A DNA stretch of 64,000 nucleotides. Source: Saccharomonospora viridis DSM 43017. GTDB taxonomy: Bacteria; Actinomycetota; Actinomycetes; Mycobacteriales; Pseudonocardiaceae. The stretch is from the NCBI RefSeq assembly GCF_000023865.1, contig NC_013159.1, positions 701,001 to 765,000 of the forward strand, read 5' to 3'. This document shows, piece after piece, positions 8,899-17,257 of this stretch (its first letter is position 1; every line of letters starts with the position of its first letter). Position numbers and translations under genes: made by a program. Under the pieces are notes generated by a model. The model ran no database searches. It worked only from the letters and a program-made list of their open reading frames with translations, and was not told the DNA's origin.

Positions 8899-10137
8899 GT
8901 GTGGGTGTGCCTGGAAACCGTTGCGTCACAAAGAATTCCAGTCATAGTTGCGGGTGGTGTGACCGTGGCGTTGCTCGGTGCGGCGACGTTCGTGGCGGTG
9001 ATGCACACCCTGCAACTGTGGCAAGTTCAGCGCCGTGTCGAATCGGTGGAGGATGAACTCACTCAATTGGCTGACGAAATCTTGCCCGTGGCTGCTCGGC
9101 GGCTACGTGAAGGCGCGTCACTAGCCACCATTTCGGCTGAAATTCCGAGCCTTTCGAATGACGTTCCCTTTCGCATTTTGCGGCTCTTTATGAAAGAGAT
9201 CGAAGCGAGCGAACGGCAGCGGGAGGCGGCGATGTCCGCGTGTGCCAACGCGGCGGGCCGCATGCAGGCCATGGCCGTCGGCATGCTCGCCGATCTCCGC
9301 GAGATGGAGTACCGGCACAACGAGGACGTGCTCGGCGATCTGCTCAGGCTCGACCACTACACCGCCCAGGCCGGGCGGATCGCCGACAGCATCGCGGTGC
9401 TGACCGGGGCGCGGACCGGCCGACGTTGGACCAAGCCGATCGTCATGGAGAGCATCCTGCGCGGAGCCATGAGCCGCATCAGCGCGTATCGACGGGTACG
9501 ACTGCATTCGACGTGCACCGCGGCCATCGTGGGATACGCGGCCGAGGACATCATGCACGCGCTGGCCGAGCTGATGGACAACGCGACCAAGTTCTCCAAG
9601 CCGTCCGAGGACGTCCACGTCCATGTCGAACAGCTGTCGTCGGGCGTGGTCATCATCGTGGAGGACGCGGGGATCGGCATGAAGCCGCAGGTGCTCGAAC
9701 GTGCCGAACGCGCCGTGTCGACCACCGAGCCGCTCGACCTCGTCGCCCTGTCCGGTACCCGCCTCGGTCTGGCCGTCGTGGGGTGCCTGGCCCGGAAACA
9801 CCAGTTACGGGTGCGGTTCCGTCGTTCACCGCGCGGCGGTGTCAGCGCGGTGCTGCGCATCCCGGCCGTCCTCGTCACCCAGCCCCGAGCCGAGGACGAA
9901 CCCACCGTGCGCAACCGTCGTCCGGTCGAGACCGACTCGCCGCGCTCGACGCAGCCCGCGTCGCAGTCGTCGGCCGCCCGGTTGCCGAAGCGGCGGCGCG
10001 GTCAGACACTCGTGAGTTCCCCACCACCTCGGACACGGCATCGCGTGGAGACCAAGCCCCGCGCCGACGCGGGTGCCCGGTTCAACGCCTTCCGCGCCGC
10101 GGTGCGGCCGGACACCCCACCGACCACAGCCGATTGA
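8899..10137 (+). CDS. cvnA: conservon sensor kinase-like ATPase CvnA, 5' end apparently frameshifted
   Basis: First gene of a Cvn signalling cassette. The uninterrupted frame from GTG 8899 gives 412 residues: a transmembrane helix near residues 15-37, a helical region, then a HATPase_c domain with ELMDNATKFS (N box) near residue 225 and EDAGIGM (G1 box) near residue 253. The C-terminal 80 residues are basic and probably disordered. The same frame stays open upstream to 8770 and encodes a further hydrophobic segment (LLALVAPVAVACVLW), yet has no standard start codon there. Removing one G from the run at 8786-8790 would join it to the ATG at 8766, giving the two helices usual for CvnA. Kinase activity is inferred from family only. 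Confidence 0.82.
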   Translation: MWVCLETVASQRIPVIVAGGVTVALLGAATFVAVMHTLQLWQVQRRVESVEDELTQLADEILPVAARRLREGASLATISAEIPSLSNDVPFRILRLFMKEIEASERQREAAMSACANAAGRMQAMAVGMLADLREMEYRHNEDVLGDLLRLDHYTAQAGRIADSIAVLTGARTGRRWTKPIVMESILRGAMSRISAYRRVRLHSTCTAAIVGYAAEDIMHALAELMDNATKFSKPSEDVHVHVEQLSSGVVIIVEDAGIGMKPQVLERAERAVSTTEPLDLVALSGTRLGLAVVGCLARKHQLRVRFRRSPRGGVSAVLRIPAVLVTQPRAEDEPTVRNRRPVETDSPRSTQPASQSSAARLPKRRRGQTLVSSPPPRTRHRVETKPRADAGARFNAFRAAVRPDTPPTTAD

Positions 10138-10146
10138 GGACTGCCC

Positions 10147-10563
10147 ATGAGCACCACCGATCAAAGTCTCGAATGGCTTCTGCAAAGCCTGTTGGAGCAG
10201 ACCCCCGGGGCACGCCACGCCCTCGTGCTCTCCCGGGACGGCCTCAAGTTGTGCCACACCCGTGGCCTCGACGTCGACCAGGCCGACCAGCTGTCGGCGA
10301 TCGCCGCGGGCGTGCAGGCGCTCGCGCAGAGCGCCTCCGCGGAGTTCGGCGACGGCTCCGGTGGGGTACGGCAGTCGATGACCGAGTTCCACGGTGGGGT
10401 GCTGTTCGTCGTGGGAGCCGGTGAAGGCGCCCACCTTGCGGTGGTGGCCACCGAGAGCGCCGACGTCGGACTCGTCGGGCACAAGATGAACGAGCTGGTG
10501 GAGCAGATCGGCCCGTTCCTCACCGCGCCACCCCGTTACCGTCGTCACGGCCAGCTGACATGA
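10147..10563 (+). CDS. cvnB: roadblock/LC7 domain protein CvnB
   Basis: Small cytosolic protein of 138 residues with the roadblock/LC7 fold: residues 1-120 read SLEWLLQSLLEQTPGARHA, then repeated beta-alpha units ending in VGHKMNELVEQ. In conservons this protein is thought to work with the GTPase CvnD as a bacterial counterpart of GTPase-regulating LC7 proteins. GAGGA at 10136-10140 sits before the ATG and overlaps the cvnA stop. The stop overlaps cvnC by ATGA, so the cassette is one transcript. Confidence 0.92.
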   Translation: MSTTDQSLEWLLQSLLEQTPGARHALVLSRDGLKLCHTRGLDVDQADQLSAIAAGVQALAQSASAEFGDGSGGVRQSMTEFHGGVLFVVGAGEGAHLAVVATESADVGLVGHKMNELVEQIGPFLTAPPRYRRHGQLT

Positions 10564-10949
10564 CCGCCCCGACCGAAGCGGTGTCCGCCGTCGACGACAC
10601 GGTGAAACCCGAGGACACACCCGATCGGCTCTACACCATCACCGGTGGTCGCAGTCGGGCCCCTGACTGCGCGCTCGACCTCGTCACGCTCATCGTGAGC
10701 GAAACCGAACCCATGCCGGGTATGCAGTCGGAGCACGAGCGCATCCTGTGGCTGTGTCAAAGCCCCACCGCGGTCGTCGAGATCGCCGCGGAGCTGGATC
10801 TACCGGTCAGCGTCGTGAAGATCCTGCTGGCGGATCTGCTGGACGCGGGCCAGGTGGAGGCCCGGCATCCCTCCGCGCCCCGTGCGGTCGACCAATTGCC
10901 CGACCCCGCGTTCCTGGAGAAGGTGCTCGTTGGACTCCGTAATCTCTGA
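10560..10949 (+). CDS. cvnC: DUF742 protein CvnC
   Basis: 129-residue conservon component with the DUF742 pattern: LYTITGGRSR near the N-terminus, LDLVTLI, the central HERILWLCQSPTAVVEIAAEL, and a C-terminal LLADLLDAGQV that looks like a winged-helix turn. The molecular role is unknown, though DNA or partner binding has been suggested from the fold. The ATG overlaps the cvnB stop, and the 3' end contains the ribosome site and start of cvnD. Confidence 0.92.
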   Translation: MTAPTEAVSAVDDTVKPEDTPDRLYTITGGRSRAPDCALDLVTLIVSETEPMPGMQSEHERILWLCQSPTAVVEIAAELDLPVSVVKILLADLLDAGQVEARHPSAPRAVDQLPDPAFLEKVLVGLRNL

Positions 10950-11565
10950 CCCCGTCGCCTCGAGGCCGGCCACACCGGCTGCGGGGCGGGTGCCGCTGCG
11001 CAGCACGGCGGCGGACGGCGTGAAGATCGTGATCGTGGGTGGCTTCGGCGTCGGTAAGACGACGCTGGTGCGCGCGGTGAGCGAGATCAGGCCGCTCAGC
11101 ACCGAGGAGACGATGACCGAGGCGGGGCGTGGCATCGACATCACGACCGGACTCGTCGACAAGACCAGTACCACGGTGGCGTTCGACTTCGGCCGGGTGT
11201 CACTCACCGACGAATTGGTGCTGTACCTGTTCGGGGCGCCGGGACAGCAGCGGTTCTGGTTCCTGTGGGATCGGCTGTTCGCGGGGACGCTGGGCGCGGT
11301 CGTGTTGGTGGACACCCGACGGATCGAGGACTCGTGGTACGCCATCGATCGGCTGGAGCAGTACGGGATGCCGTTCATCGTGGCCCGCAACAACTTCCCC
11401 GGAACCGCTCACGGACTCGGGGAGCTCCGGGAAGCGCTGTCGGTGCACGACACCGTCCCCGTCGTGGAGTGTGACGCGCGGCAGCGGAGCTCGGCGAAGT
11501 ACGTGTTGATCACGCTGGTCCACCACCTCTACACGATGTCCCGGGCTCGGGGTGGATACGGCTGA
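10930..11565 (+). CDS. cvnD: small GTPase-like protein CvnD
   Basis: Ras-like GTP-binding protein of about 211 residues. The P-loop is GGFGVGKTT near residue 35, followed by switch-region sequence around TEAGRGIDI and the G3-equivalent FGAPGQQRF. The usual NKxD base-recognition motif is replaced by ARNNFPG, typical of conservon GTPases. The TTG start at 10930 gives MDSVISD and is supported by GGAGAAGG at 10916-10923, inside cvnC; the longer in-frame reading from 10882 has no such support. No P450 follows, so this is the four-gene form of the cassette. Confidence 0.9.
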   Translation: MDSVISDPVASRPATPAAGRVPLRSTAADGVKIVIVGGFGVGKTTLVRAVSEIRPLSTEETMTEAGRGIDITTGLVDKTSTTVAFDFGRVSLTDELVLYLFGAPGQQRFWFLWDRLFAGTLGAVVLVDTRRIEDSWYAIDRLEQYGMPFIVARNNFPGTAHGLGELREALSVHDTVPVVECDARQRSSAKYVLITLVHHLYTMSRARGGYG

Positions 11566-11589
11566 CGGCGCGTTTGAAAGGATCGGGGC

Positions 11590-12399
11590 ATGGCTTCGAC
11601 AGTGTCCGATGTGATCGCCGCCCTTGATGCGGCTTATCCGCGTGAACTCGCCGAGTCGTGGGATGCGGTGGGCTTGGTGTGTGGTGACCCGGCCGAACCC
11701 GTCGAGCGTGTCCTGGTGTGTGTGGACCCGGTGACCGCGACGGTCGAGGAGGCTGTCGAATGGGGTGCGCAGTTGATCGTGGCGCACCACCCGCTGTTGT
11801 TGCGCGGGGTCCACGGGGTGGGTACCGACACGGCCAAGGGGCGGCTCGTGCATCGGATGGTGCGTTCGCACGTGGCGTTGTTCTGTGCGCACACCAACGC
11901 CGACTCGGCCGTGCCCGGGGTGTCGGACGCCCTGGCCGAGCGGATCGGACTGCGAGTGTCGCGCCCGCTGGCGCCTCACGCCGACGGACGTACCGGTATC
12001 GGGCGGATCGGCGAGTTGCCGGAGTCCGTGCCGTTCGCGGAGTTCGTACGCCGGGTGGCCGAGGCGTTGCCCGCCACGCAGCCGGGTGTGTTGGGGGCGG
12101 GTGACCCCGACCGTCCGATTAAGACCGTTGCCGTCTCGGGAGGCGCGGGGGACAGCTATCTCGCCGCGGCCACGGAGGCCGGGGTGGACGCCTACGTGAC
12201 GGCGGATCTGCGGCATCACCCGGCGGGTGAACACCTCGAACAGGGAGGTCCCGCATTGGTCGGACTCACGCACTGGGCCAGCGAGTGGCCGTGGTGTGAG
12301 CAGGCCGCCGAGGTGATCCGGCAGGTCGATGGGGTGGAGGTGCGTGTATCGACGCTGTGCACCGACCCCTGGACCCTCCGTAGCGGACATGAGTCCTGA
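11590..12399 (+). CDS. Nif3-like dinuclear metal centre protein
   Basis: 269-residue member of the Nif3/YbgI family, which forms hexameric rings with a two-metal site. Visible ligand segments are AHHPLLLRG near residue 65, CAHTNADSA near residue 100, and the C-terminal LRHHPAGEH and LTHWASEWP. Members are sometimes labelled GTP cyclohydrolase 1 type 2, but the reaction is unsettled. This is the short bacterial form without the inserted PII-like domain. It corresponds to M. tuberculosis Rv2230c, and it is the last gene before the catabolic block interrupts the conserved order. Confidence 0.88.
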   Translation: MASTVSDVIAALDAAYPRELAESWDAVGLVCGDPAEPVERVLVCVDPVTATVEEAVEWGAQLIVAHHPLLLRGVHGVGTDTAKGRLVHRMVRSHVALFCAHTNADSAVPGVSDALAERIGLRVSRPLAPHADGRTGIGRIGELPESVPFAEFVRRVAEALPATQPGVLGAGDPDRPIKTVAVSGGAGDSYLAAATEAGVDAYVTADLRHHPAGEHLEQGGPALVGLTHWASEWPWCEQAAEVIRQVDGVEVRVSTLCTDPWTLRSGHES

Positions 12400-12417
12400 T
12401 AGTCAATGCGTGTATTA
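12400..12417. promoter_or_regulatory. candidate MarR operator upstream of its own gene
   Basis: TAGTCAATGCGTGTATTA begins right after the Nif3 stop, 51 bases before the marR ATG. It matches the perfect palindrome upstream of hmgA at 13 of 18 positions, including the outer TAGT and the final TA. That suggests autoregulation by the same protein. Confidence 0.5.
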
Positions 12418-12467
12418 ATTCTGAGGTTGTAGGACGCGGTGCGAGCCGGGGTCCTTACAGTGGGGGC

Positions 12468-13034
12468 ATGACCGACGACGACCAGGGCGGAAAGCGCGAC
12501 GAGCGGTACCCGTCCGCGGGTGAACTCGACTTCTGGTCGTTCGTCGAGCTCGCGAATCACCGGCTCGCCACCGAATACGGTTTTCGGCACCAGCTGGCCA
12601 CCGAGGTGCTGCTGACGCTCAACCGCGCCTCGAACATCGTCACCTACGACCTGGAAGCGGCCGTGCATCGACCGCGTGGACTGTCGTGGTCGGGGTTCCG
12701 GCTGTTGTTCGTCACCTGGTTGGCCGGGCCGCTCGAGCCCAAGAACGCCGCCCTGCTCACCGGGATGAGCCGCGCCGCCGTGTCGAATCTGGCGAAGACG
12801 CTGGTCGCGGACGGCCTGCTGGAGCGGACTCCCGACGAGCGGGACGGGCGGTCGGTGCAGTTGTCGCTCACCGAGCGGGGGCATCGCGAGATGGTCGAGG
12901 TGTTCCGCCTGCACAACGAGCGGGAATACGAGTGGACCAACGTGCTCACCGAGACCGAGCAGCGCATTCTGATCATGCTGCTGAACAAGCTCATCACCAA
13001 CCGGAACCAGTTCGACGTGCGGGGACGGAACTGA
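12468..13034 (+). CDS. MarR family regulator of the homogentisate operon (predicted)
   Basis: 188-residue winged-helix regulator. The recognition region LTGMSRAAVSNLAKTLVADG lies near residues 98-117, followed by the wing ERTPDERDGRSVQLSLTERG typical of MarR proteins. The N-terminal 60 residues and the final helices would form the dimer interface. The gene reads toward hmgA with about 200 bases between them. Two related palindromic sequences lie upstream of this gene and of hmgA. Its ligand is inferred to be a pathway aromatic such as homogentisate; nothing in the sequence shows the ligand directly. Confidence 0.85.
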   Translation: MTDDDQGGKRDERYPSAGELDFWSFVELANHRLATEYGFRHQLATEVLLTLNRASNIVTYDLEAAVHRPRGLSWSGFRLLFVTWLAGPLEPKNAALLTGMSRAAVSNLAKTLVADGLLERTPDERDGRSVQLSLTERGHREMVEVFRLHNEREYEWTNVLTETEQRILIMLLNKLITNRNQFDVRGRN

Positions 13035-13068
13035 CCGGAGTCCTCCGTCCGATCGGGTGATCGCGCCG

Positions 13069-13109
13069 GTTGATCCACGCCGACCCGTGTTGATCCACGT
13101 TGACCTACG
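13069..13109 (+). repeat. three phased direct repeats upstream of hmgA
   Basis: GTTGATCCACG occurs at 13069-13079 and 13089-13099, and GTTGACCTACG at 13099-13109. The spacings of 20 and 10 bases put all copies on one face of the helix. This could be an activator array or local duplication in the marR-hmgA gap. Confidence 0.45.
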
Positions 13110-13153
13110 CGGTGTCCGACTGCTTCCTTGTGGTGTGCGTCACTCCCAGAAAT

Positions 13154-13171
13154 TAGTAAATATGTTTACTA
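13154..13171. promoter_or_regulatory. perfect palindromic operator upstream of hmgA
   Basis: TAGTAAATATGTTTACTA has 7-bp arms and a 4-bp centre. The AT-rich element is conspicuous in this GC-rich sequence and lies 66 bases before the hmgA start, where a promoter would be. Its length and symmetry suit a MarR dimer. A degenerate copy precedes marR. Confidence 0.7.
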
Positions 13172-13190
13172 TGTGGCTAGTGCGGTAACC

Positions 13191-13208
13191 GCGGTCATGC
13201 GTGACCGC
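13191..13208. promoter_or_regulatory. second perfect inverted repeat in the hmgA leader
   Basis: GCGGTCA and TGACCGC are exact complements separated by TGCG, ending 29 bases before the hmgA ATG. The sequence differs from the AT-rich operator, so it may be a site for another regulator or a leader hairpin. AAGGAGG follows just ahead of the start codon. Confidence 0.5.
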
Positions 13209-13237
13209 CCCGCGCACCGACTTCCAAGGAGGCAGTC

Positions 13238-14437
13238 ATGGCGTACTACCGTCGAGTGGGTTACGTCCCACCGAAGCGGCACACGCAGCACCGCGACGAG
13301 AACGGCAATCTCTACTACGAGGAGCTCATGGGCGAGGAGGGCTTCTCGTCCGACTCCTCGCTGCTCTATCACCGCCACCTTCCCTCGGCGATCGTCGACT
13401 CCCAGGTGTGGGAGTTGCCGGACCAGACGACCACGCCAAACCATCCGTTGCGGCCCCGTCATTTGAGGCTGCACGACCTGTTCCCCGGCGACAGCTGGAA
13501 GGACGTCGACGTGGTGACCGGACGTCGGCTGATCCTCGGCAACGCCGACGTGCGCATCTCGTACGTGGTGGCGGGCAAGGAGTCGCCGCTGTACCGCAAC
13601 GGGCTCGGCGACGAGATCGTCTACGTCGAGTCGGGTGACGCGGTGGTGGAGACCGTGTTCGGTGCCTTGAAGGCGACCGCCGGCGACTACGTGATCCTCC
13701 CGATGTCCACGACGCACCGCTGGGTGCCGCAGGGCGAAGAGCCGTTGCGGGCGTACGCGATCGAGGCGAACAGCCACGTCGCGCCGCCGAAGCGCTACCT
13801 GTCCCGGTACGGGCAGTTGCTGGAGCACGCGCCTTACTGCGAGCGCGACCTGCACGGGCCGACGGAGGTGCTGATCCGGGAGGGGACGGACGTCGAGGTG
13901 CTGCTCAAGCACCGTGGCCCCGGCGGGGTCGTGGGCACCCGCCTGGTGTACCCGTACCACCCGTTCGACGTCGTCGGCTGGGACGGCTGCCTGTATCCGT
14001 ACACGTTCAGCATCCACGACTTCGAACCCATCACCGGTCGCGTGCACCAGCCGCCACCCGTGCACCAGGTGTTCGAGGGGCACAACTTCGTGGTGTGCAA
14101 CTTCGTGCCGCGCAAGGTGGACTACCACCCACAGGCCATCCCGGTGCCCTACTACCACTCCAATGTGGACTCCGACGAGATCATGTTCTACTGCGGCGGT
14201 GACTACGAGGCCCGGAAGGGCTCGGGCATCGGCCAGGGCTCGGTCTCGATCCACCCGGGTGGCCACGCGCACGGTCCGCAGCCCGGCGCGTACGAGCGCA
14301 GCATCGGGGTGGAGTTCTTCGACGAGCTGGCCGTGATGGTCGACACCTTCCGCCCGCTCGAACTCGGTGAGGGGGCGTTGGCCTGCGAGGACCCGAACTA
14401 CGCGTGGACCTGGGCCGGGCGGGGGCCGAAGCAATGA
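13238..14437 (+). CDS. hmgA: homogentisate 1,2-dioxygenase
   Basis: Fe(II) ring-cleavage enzyme converting homogentisate to maleylacetoacetate. The 399-residue length fits the actinobacterial form. The N-terminal YRRVGYVPPKRHTQHRD is characteristic, GNADVRISYV opens the first cupin half, and the second contains EGHNFVVCNFVPRKVDYHPQA and the metal-site stretch HPGGHAHGPQPG near the C-terminus. AAGGAGG precedes the ATG. It leads a five-gene operon with ATGA or GTGA overlaps throughout. 4-Hydroxyphenylpyruvate dioxygenase is not in this window, so homogentisate must come from enzymes encoded elsewhere or from another route. Confidence 0.93.
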   Translation: MAYYRRVGYVPPKRHTQHRDENGNLYYEELMGEEGFSSDSSLLYHRHLPSAIVDSQVWELPDQTTTPNHPLRPRHLRLHDLFPGDSWKDVDVVTGRRLILGNADVRISYVVAGKESPLYRNGLGDEIVYVESGDAVVETVFGALKATAGDYVILPMSTTHRWVPQGEEPLRAYAIEANSHVAPPKRYLSRYGQLLEHAPYCERDLHGPTEVLIREGTDVEVLLKHRGPGGVVGTRLVYPYHPFDVVGWDGCLYPYTFSIHDFEPITGRVHQPPPVHQVFEGHNFVVCNFVPRKVDYHPQAIPVPYYHSNVDSDEIMFYCGGDYEARKGSGIGQGSVSIHPGGHAHGPQPGAYERSIGVEFFDELAVMVDTFRPLELGEGALACEDPNYAWTWAGRGPKQ

Positions 14438-15312
14438 CCACATCCGCCTTCCCCGCGTTCGCCAAGGGACTGTGTGACGACGCGGCGATCTTCCCGCCGG
14501 GACTGGCCCCGCTGGCCGAGGCGGTGCCCGCGCACGTACGGCACGTCAACTCGCCGTACGCGGAACTGGTCGGGCCGCTGGTGGTCTCGGCGGCGGCCTT
14601 GGAGGAGCTCGCCGGACTGGTGCCCGTCGACGGGGGAGACCGACTCGACCTCACCGTGACGGTTCCCGACGGACCGTCGGCCGTGCCCGATGTGCTCACC
14701 ACCGTCGCCGCGTTGCCGGTGGAGCTGCGCGCGCTGGAGGTGCCGGTCCCCGCTCCACTGGGCGCCGCCGAACTCGTCGAGGCGCTCGAGAAGGCGGACA
14801 TCGACGACGCCGTGGAGGTGTTCGTCGAGATCCCCCGCGACGAACGCAGGCCGGAGATCATCGCCGCGCTACCGGGCACCCGGTACAAGGCCAAGTTCCG
14901 CACCGGTGGGGTGAAGGCCGAGCTGTACCCCGACGAGGCGGAACTGGCCGCGGCGATCAAGGCCGTCGTGGACGCCCGGGTCCCGTACAAGGCCACCGCC
15001 GGACTGCACCACGCGATCCGCGACACCGACCCGCAGACCGGATTCGAACAGCACGGCTTCCTCAACCTGCTCCTGGCCACCGAGGCCGCGTTGAACGGCG
15101 CGGAGGAGGCCGAGCTGATCCGGCGGTTGGCCGATCGGGACGGTGCCGCGATCGCCGAGCGGGTCGCGGCGCTCGACCCCGATCAGGTGACGGCGGTGCG
15201 CGCGGCGTTCCGTTCGTTCGGCACCTGCAGCATCAGCGATCCGCTCACCGAGCTGGTCGAGCTCGGCCTGCTGCCGACATCGTGCTTGCCCACGTACGAA
15301 AGGACCGTATGA
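14434..15312 (+). CDS. unknown protein embedded in the homogentisate operon
   Basis: 292-residue soluble protein with no motif I can assign. It starts at the ATG overlapping the hmgA stop and ends overlapping fahA, so it is fixed in the middle of the pathway operon. Notable segments are FAKGLCDDAAIFPPGLAPL at the N-terminus, alternating alpha/beta sequence, KFRTGGVKAELYPDE, and ATAGLHHAIRDTDPQTGFEQHG near residue 195. That pattern suggests a barrel-like fold with a basic or metal-binding pocket. The operon has no recognisable glutathione- or mycothiol-dependent maleylacetoacetate isomerase, the step between hmgA and fahA, so this is a candidate for that job. That is inference from position only. 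Confidence 0.75.
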   Translation: MTTSAFPAFAKGLCDDAAIFPPGLAPLAEAVPAHVRHVNSPYAELVGPLVVSAAALEELAGLVPVDGGDRLDLTVTVPDGPSAVPDVLTTVAALPVELRALEVPVPAPLGAAELVEALEKADIDDAVEVFVEIPRDERRPEIIAALPGTRYKAKFRTGGVKAELYPDEAELAAAIKAVVDARVPYKATAGLHHAIRDTDPQTGFEQHGFLNLLLATEAALNGAEEAELIRRLADRDGAAIAERVAALDPDQVTAVRAAFRSFGTCSISDPLTELVELGLLPTSCLPTYERTV

Positions 15313-16493
15313 CCACCATCGAGATCCCCGACGGTTCGCTGTTCGGGGTGGACAACCTGCCCTACGGTGTCTTCTCCACACCGGGCACCGCCCCCCGCGT
15401 GGGAGTGCGTGTGGGGGACTCCGTCGTCGACCTCGCCATGGCGCTCGGCGACGACGTGTTCGCCCAGCCGACGTTGAACGCGTTCATGGCCCAGGGCTAC
15501 CGGCGATGGGTGGAGGTGCGTGAGCGGATCACCGAGCTCGTCTCCGGTGACGTGCCCGACGCGGCCGTGCATCCGGTGGACGAGGTGCGGCTGCACCTGC
15601 CCGTGGAGGTCGGCGATTACGTCGACTTCTACGCCTCCGAACACCACGCCACCAACCTCGGCAAGCTGTTCCGGCCCGGCGCGCCGCCGCTGATGCCGAA
15701 CTGGAAGCACCTCCCCGTCGGCTACCACGGACGTGCGGGCACCGTGATCCTGTCCGGCACCGACATCGTGCGTCCGTGTGGACAGCGCAAGGCGCCCGAC
15801 CAGGACACCCCCACGTTCGGCGAGAGCCAGCGGCTGGACATCGAAGCCGAGCTGGGCTTCATCGTGGGGACCGGCTCGGAGCTCGGAACCCCTGTTCCGG
15901 TGGACGAGTTCGGGCAGCGGGTGTTCGGCGTCGTCATCCTCAACGACTGGTCGGCCCGGGACATCCAGTCGTGGGAGTACGTACCGCTCGGTCCGTTCCT
16001 CGGCAAGAGCTTCGCCACGTCGATCTCGCCGTGGGTGGTTCCGCTGCTCGCCCTGGAGTCGGCGAGGGTCGACACGCCGAAGCAGGACCCGGAGCCGCTG
16101 CCGTACCTGCGGGAGACCTCGCCGTGGGGACTGGACATCGACCTGGAGGTGGAGCTGAACGGCCAGGTCGTCAGCCGGCCGCCGTACCGCGAGATGTACT
16201 GGTCGCCCGCGCAGATGTTGGCGCACATGACGGTCAACGGCGCGTCCTCGCGCACCGGTGACCTGTTCGCCTCCGGCACGATCTCCGGCCCGGAGCGGGA
16301 CCAGCGCGGTGCCTTCATCGAGATCACCTGGGGTGGCAAGGAACCGCTGCAGGTGGGCGGCGAGGAGCGGACGTTCCTGCAGGACGGTGACGAGGTCGTC
16401 CTGCGGGCCACCGCACCCGGCGCGGGTGGCGGACGGATCGGCTTCGGTGAGGTGCGTACGCGCATCCTGCCCGCGAAGGGTGTCGCGAAGTGA
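15309..16493 (+). CDS. fahA: fumarylacetoacetase
   Basis: Hydrolyses fumarylacetoacetate to fumarate and acetoacetate. The 394-residue length and long N-terminal domain mark true fumarylacetoacetase rather than the shorter decarboxylase-like relatives. The active-site segment DYVDFYASEHHATNLGKLF is near residue 105. Metal residues are in ELGFIVG and VILNDWSARDIQSWEYVPL near residues 180-215. The ATG at 15309 overlaps the previous stop by ATGA, and the end overlaps scoA. The product acetoacetate is handed to the CoA transferase encoded next. Confidence 0.94.
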   Translation: MTTIEIPDGSLFGVDNLPYGVFSTPGTAPRVGVRVGDSVVDLAMALGDDVFAQPTLNAFMAQGYRRWVEVRERITELVSGDVPDAAVHPVDEVRLHLPVEVGDYVDFYASEHHATNLGKLFRPGAPPLMPNWKHLPVGYHGRAGTVILSGTDIVRPCGQRKAPDQDTPTFGESQRLDIEAELGFIVGTGSELGTPVPVDEFGQRVFGVVILNDWSARDIQSWEYVPLGPFLGKSFATSISPWVVPLLALESARVDTPKQDPEPLPYLRETSPWGLDIDLEVELNGQVVSRPPYREMYWSPAQMLAHMTVNGASSRTGDLFASGTISGPERDQRGAFIEITWGGKEPLQVGGEERTFLQDGDEVVLRATAPGAGGGRIGFGEVRTRILPAKGVAK

Positions 16494-17257
16494 CGGGCAA
16501 AGTCGTCGCGACCGCCGCCGAGGCGGTCGCGGACATCCCCAGCGGCGCTTCCTTGGCGGTCGGCGGATTCGGTTTGTGCGGCATCCCCGACACGCTGATC
16601 GCCGCGATCGCCGAGGGCGAGGCCACCGACCTGGAGGTGTTCTCCAACAACTGCGGTGTGGACGGCCACGGCCTCGGGGTGTTGCTGGAGGCCGGTCGCA
16701 TCCGCAGGATCACCGCGTCCTACGTCGGGGAGAACAAGGAGTTCGCCCGCCAGTACCTGGCCGGGGAGTTGGAGGTGGAACTGACCCCGCAGGGCACGCT
16801 CGCCGAGAGGCTGCGTGCGGGCGGTGCGGGTATCCCCGCCTTCTACACGCCGGCGGGGGTCGGTACACCTGTGGGCGACGGTGGGCTGCCGTGGCGGTAC
16901 GACGCCGAGGGCAACGTCGCGGTGGCGTCTCCACCGAAGGAAGTGCGGGTGTTCAACGGCAAGCGCTACCTGTTGGAGGAGGCGATCGTCGCCGACTTCG
17001 CATTGGTGCACGCCGAGATCGGTGACACGCAGGGGAACCTGGTCTTCAACAAGACGGCGATGAACTTCAACCCGCTCGCCGCCATGGCGGGACGGATCAC
17101 CATCGCCGAGGTGGAACGACTGGTGGAGCCGGGCGAACTGGACCCGGCCCAGGTGCACCTGCCCGGGGTGTTCGTCCAGCGCATCGTCCACACCGGACCG
17201 CAGAACAAGCTGATCGAGAAACGCACCGTGCGCCAGACAGAGGTGGCGAAGGCATGA
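16490..17257 (+). CDS. scoA: 3-oxoacid CoA-transferase subunit A
   Basis: Alpha subunit of succinyl-CoA:3-oxoacid CoA transferase, 255 residues. The CoA-binding loop [16 protein letters not shown] is near residue 25, and [15 protein letters not shown] and [14 protein letters not shown] are also conserved. The GTG overlaps the fahA stop. Placement directly after fumarylacetoacetase explains its task: activating the acetoacetate released there to acetoacetyl-CoA, ready for thiolase. A beta-ketoadipate CoA transferase is the alternative family member, but the operon favours acetoacetate. Confidence 0.9.
   Translation: MTGKVVATAAEAVADIPSGASLAVGGFGLCGIPDTLIAAIAEGEATDLEVFSNNCGVDGHGLGVLLEAGRIRRITASYVGENKEFARQYLAGELEVELTPQGTLAERLRAGGAGIPAFYTPAGVGTPVGDGGLPWRYDAEGNVAVASPPKEVRVFNGKRYLLEEAIVADFALVHAEIGDTQGNLVFNKTAMNFNPLAAMAGRITIAEVERLVEPGELDPAQVHLPGVFVQRIVHTGPQNKLIEKRTVRQTEVAKA

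Noticed and set aside
10882..10929. Longer start for cvnD within cvnC
   Set aside because: The added residues are a shadow of cvnC and no ribosome site is present; TTG 10930 has a well-placed GGAGAAGG.
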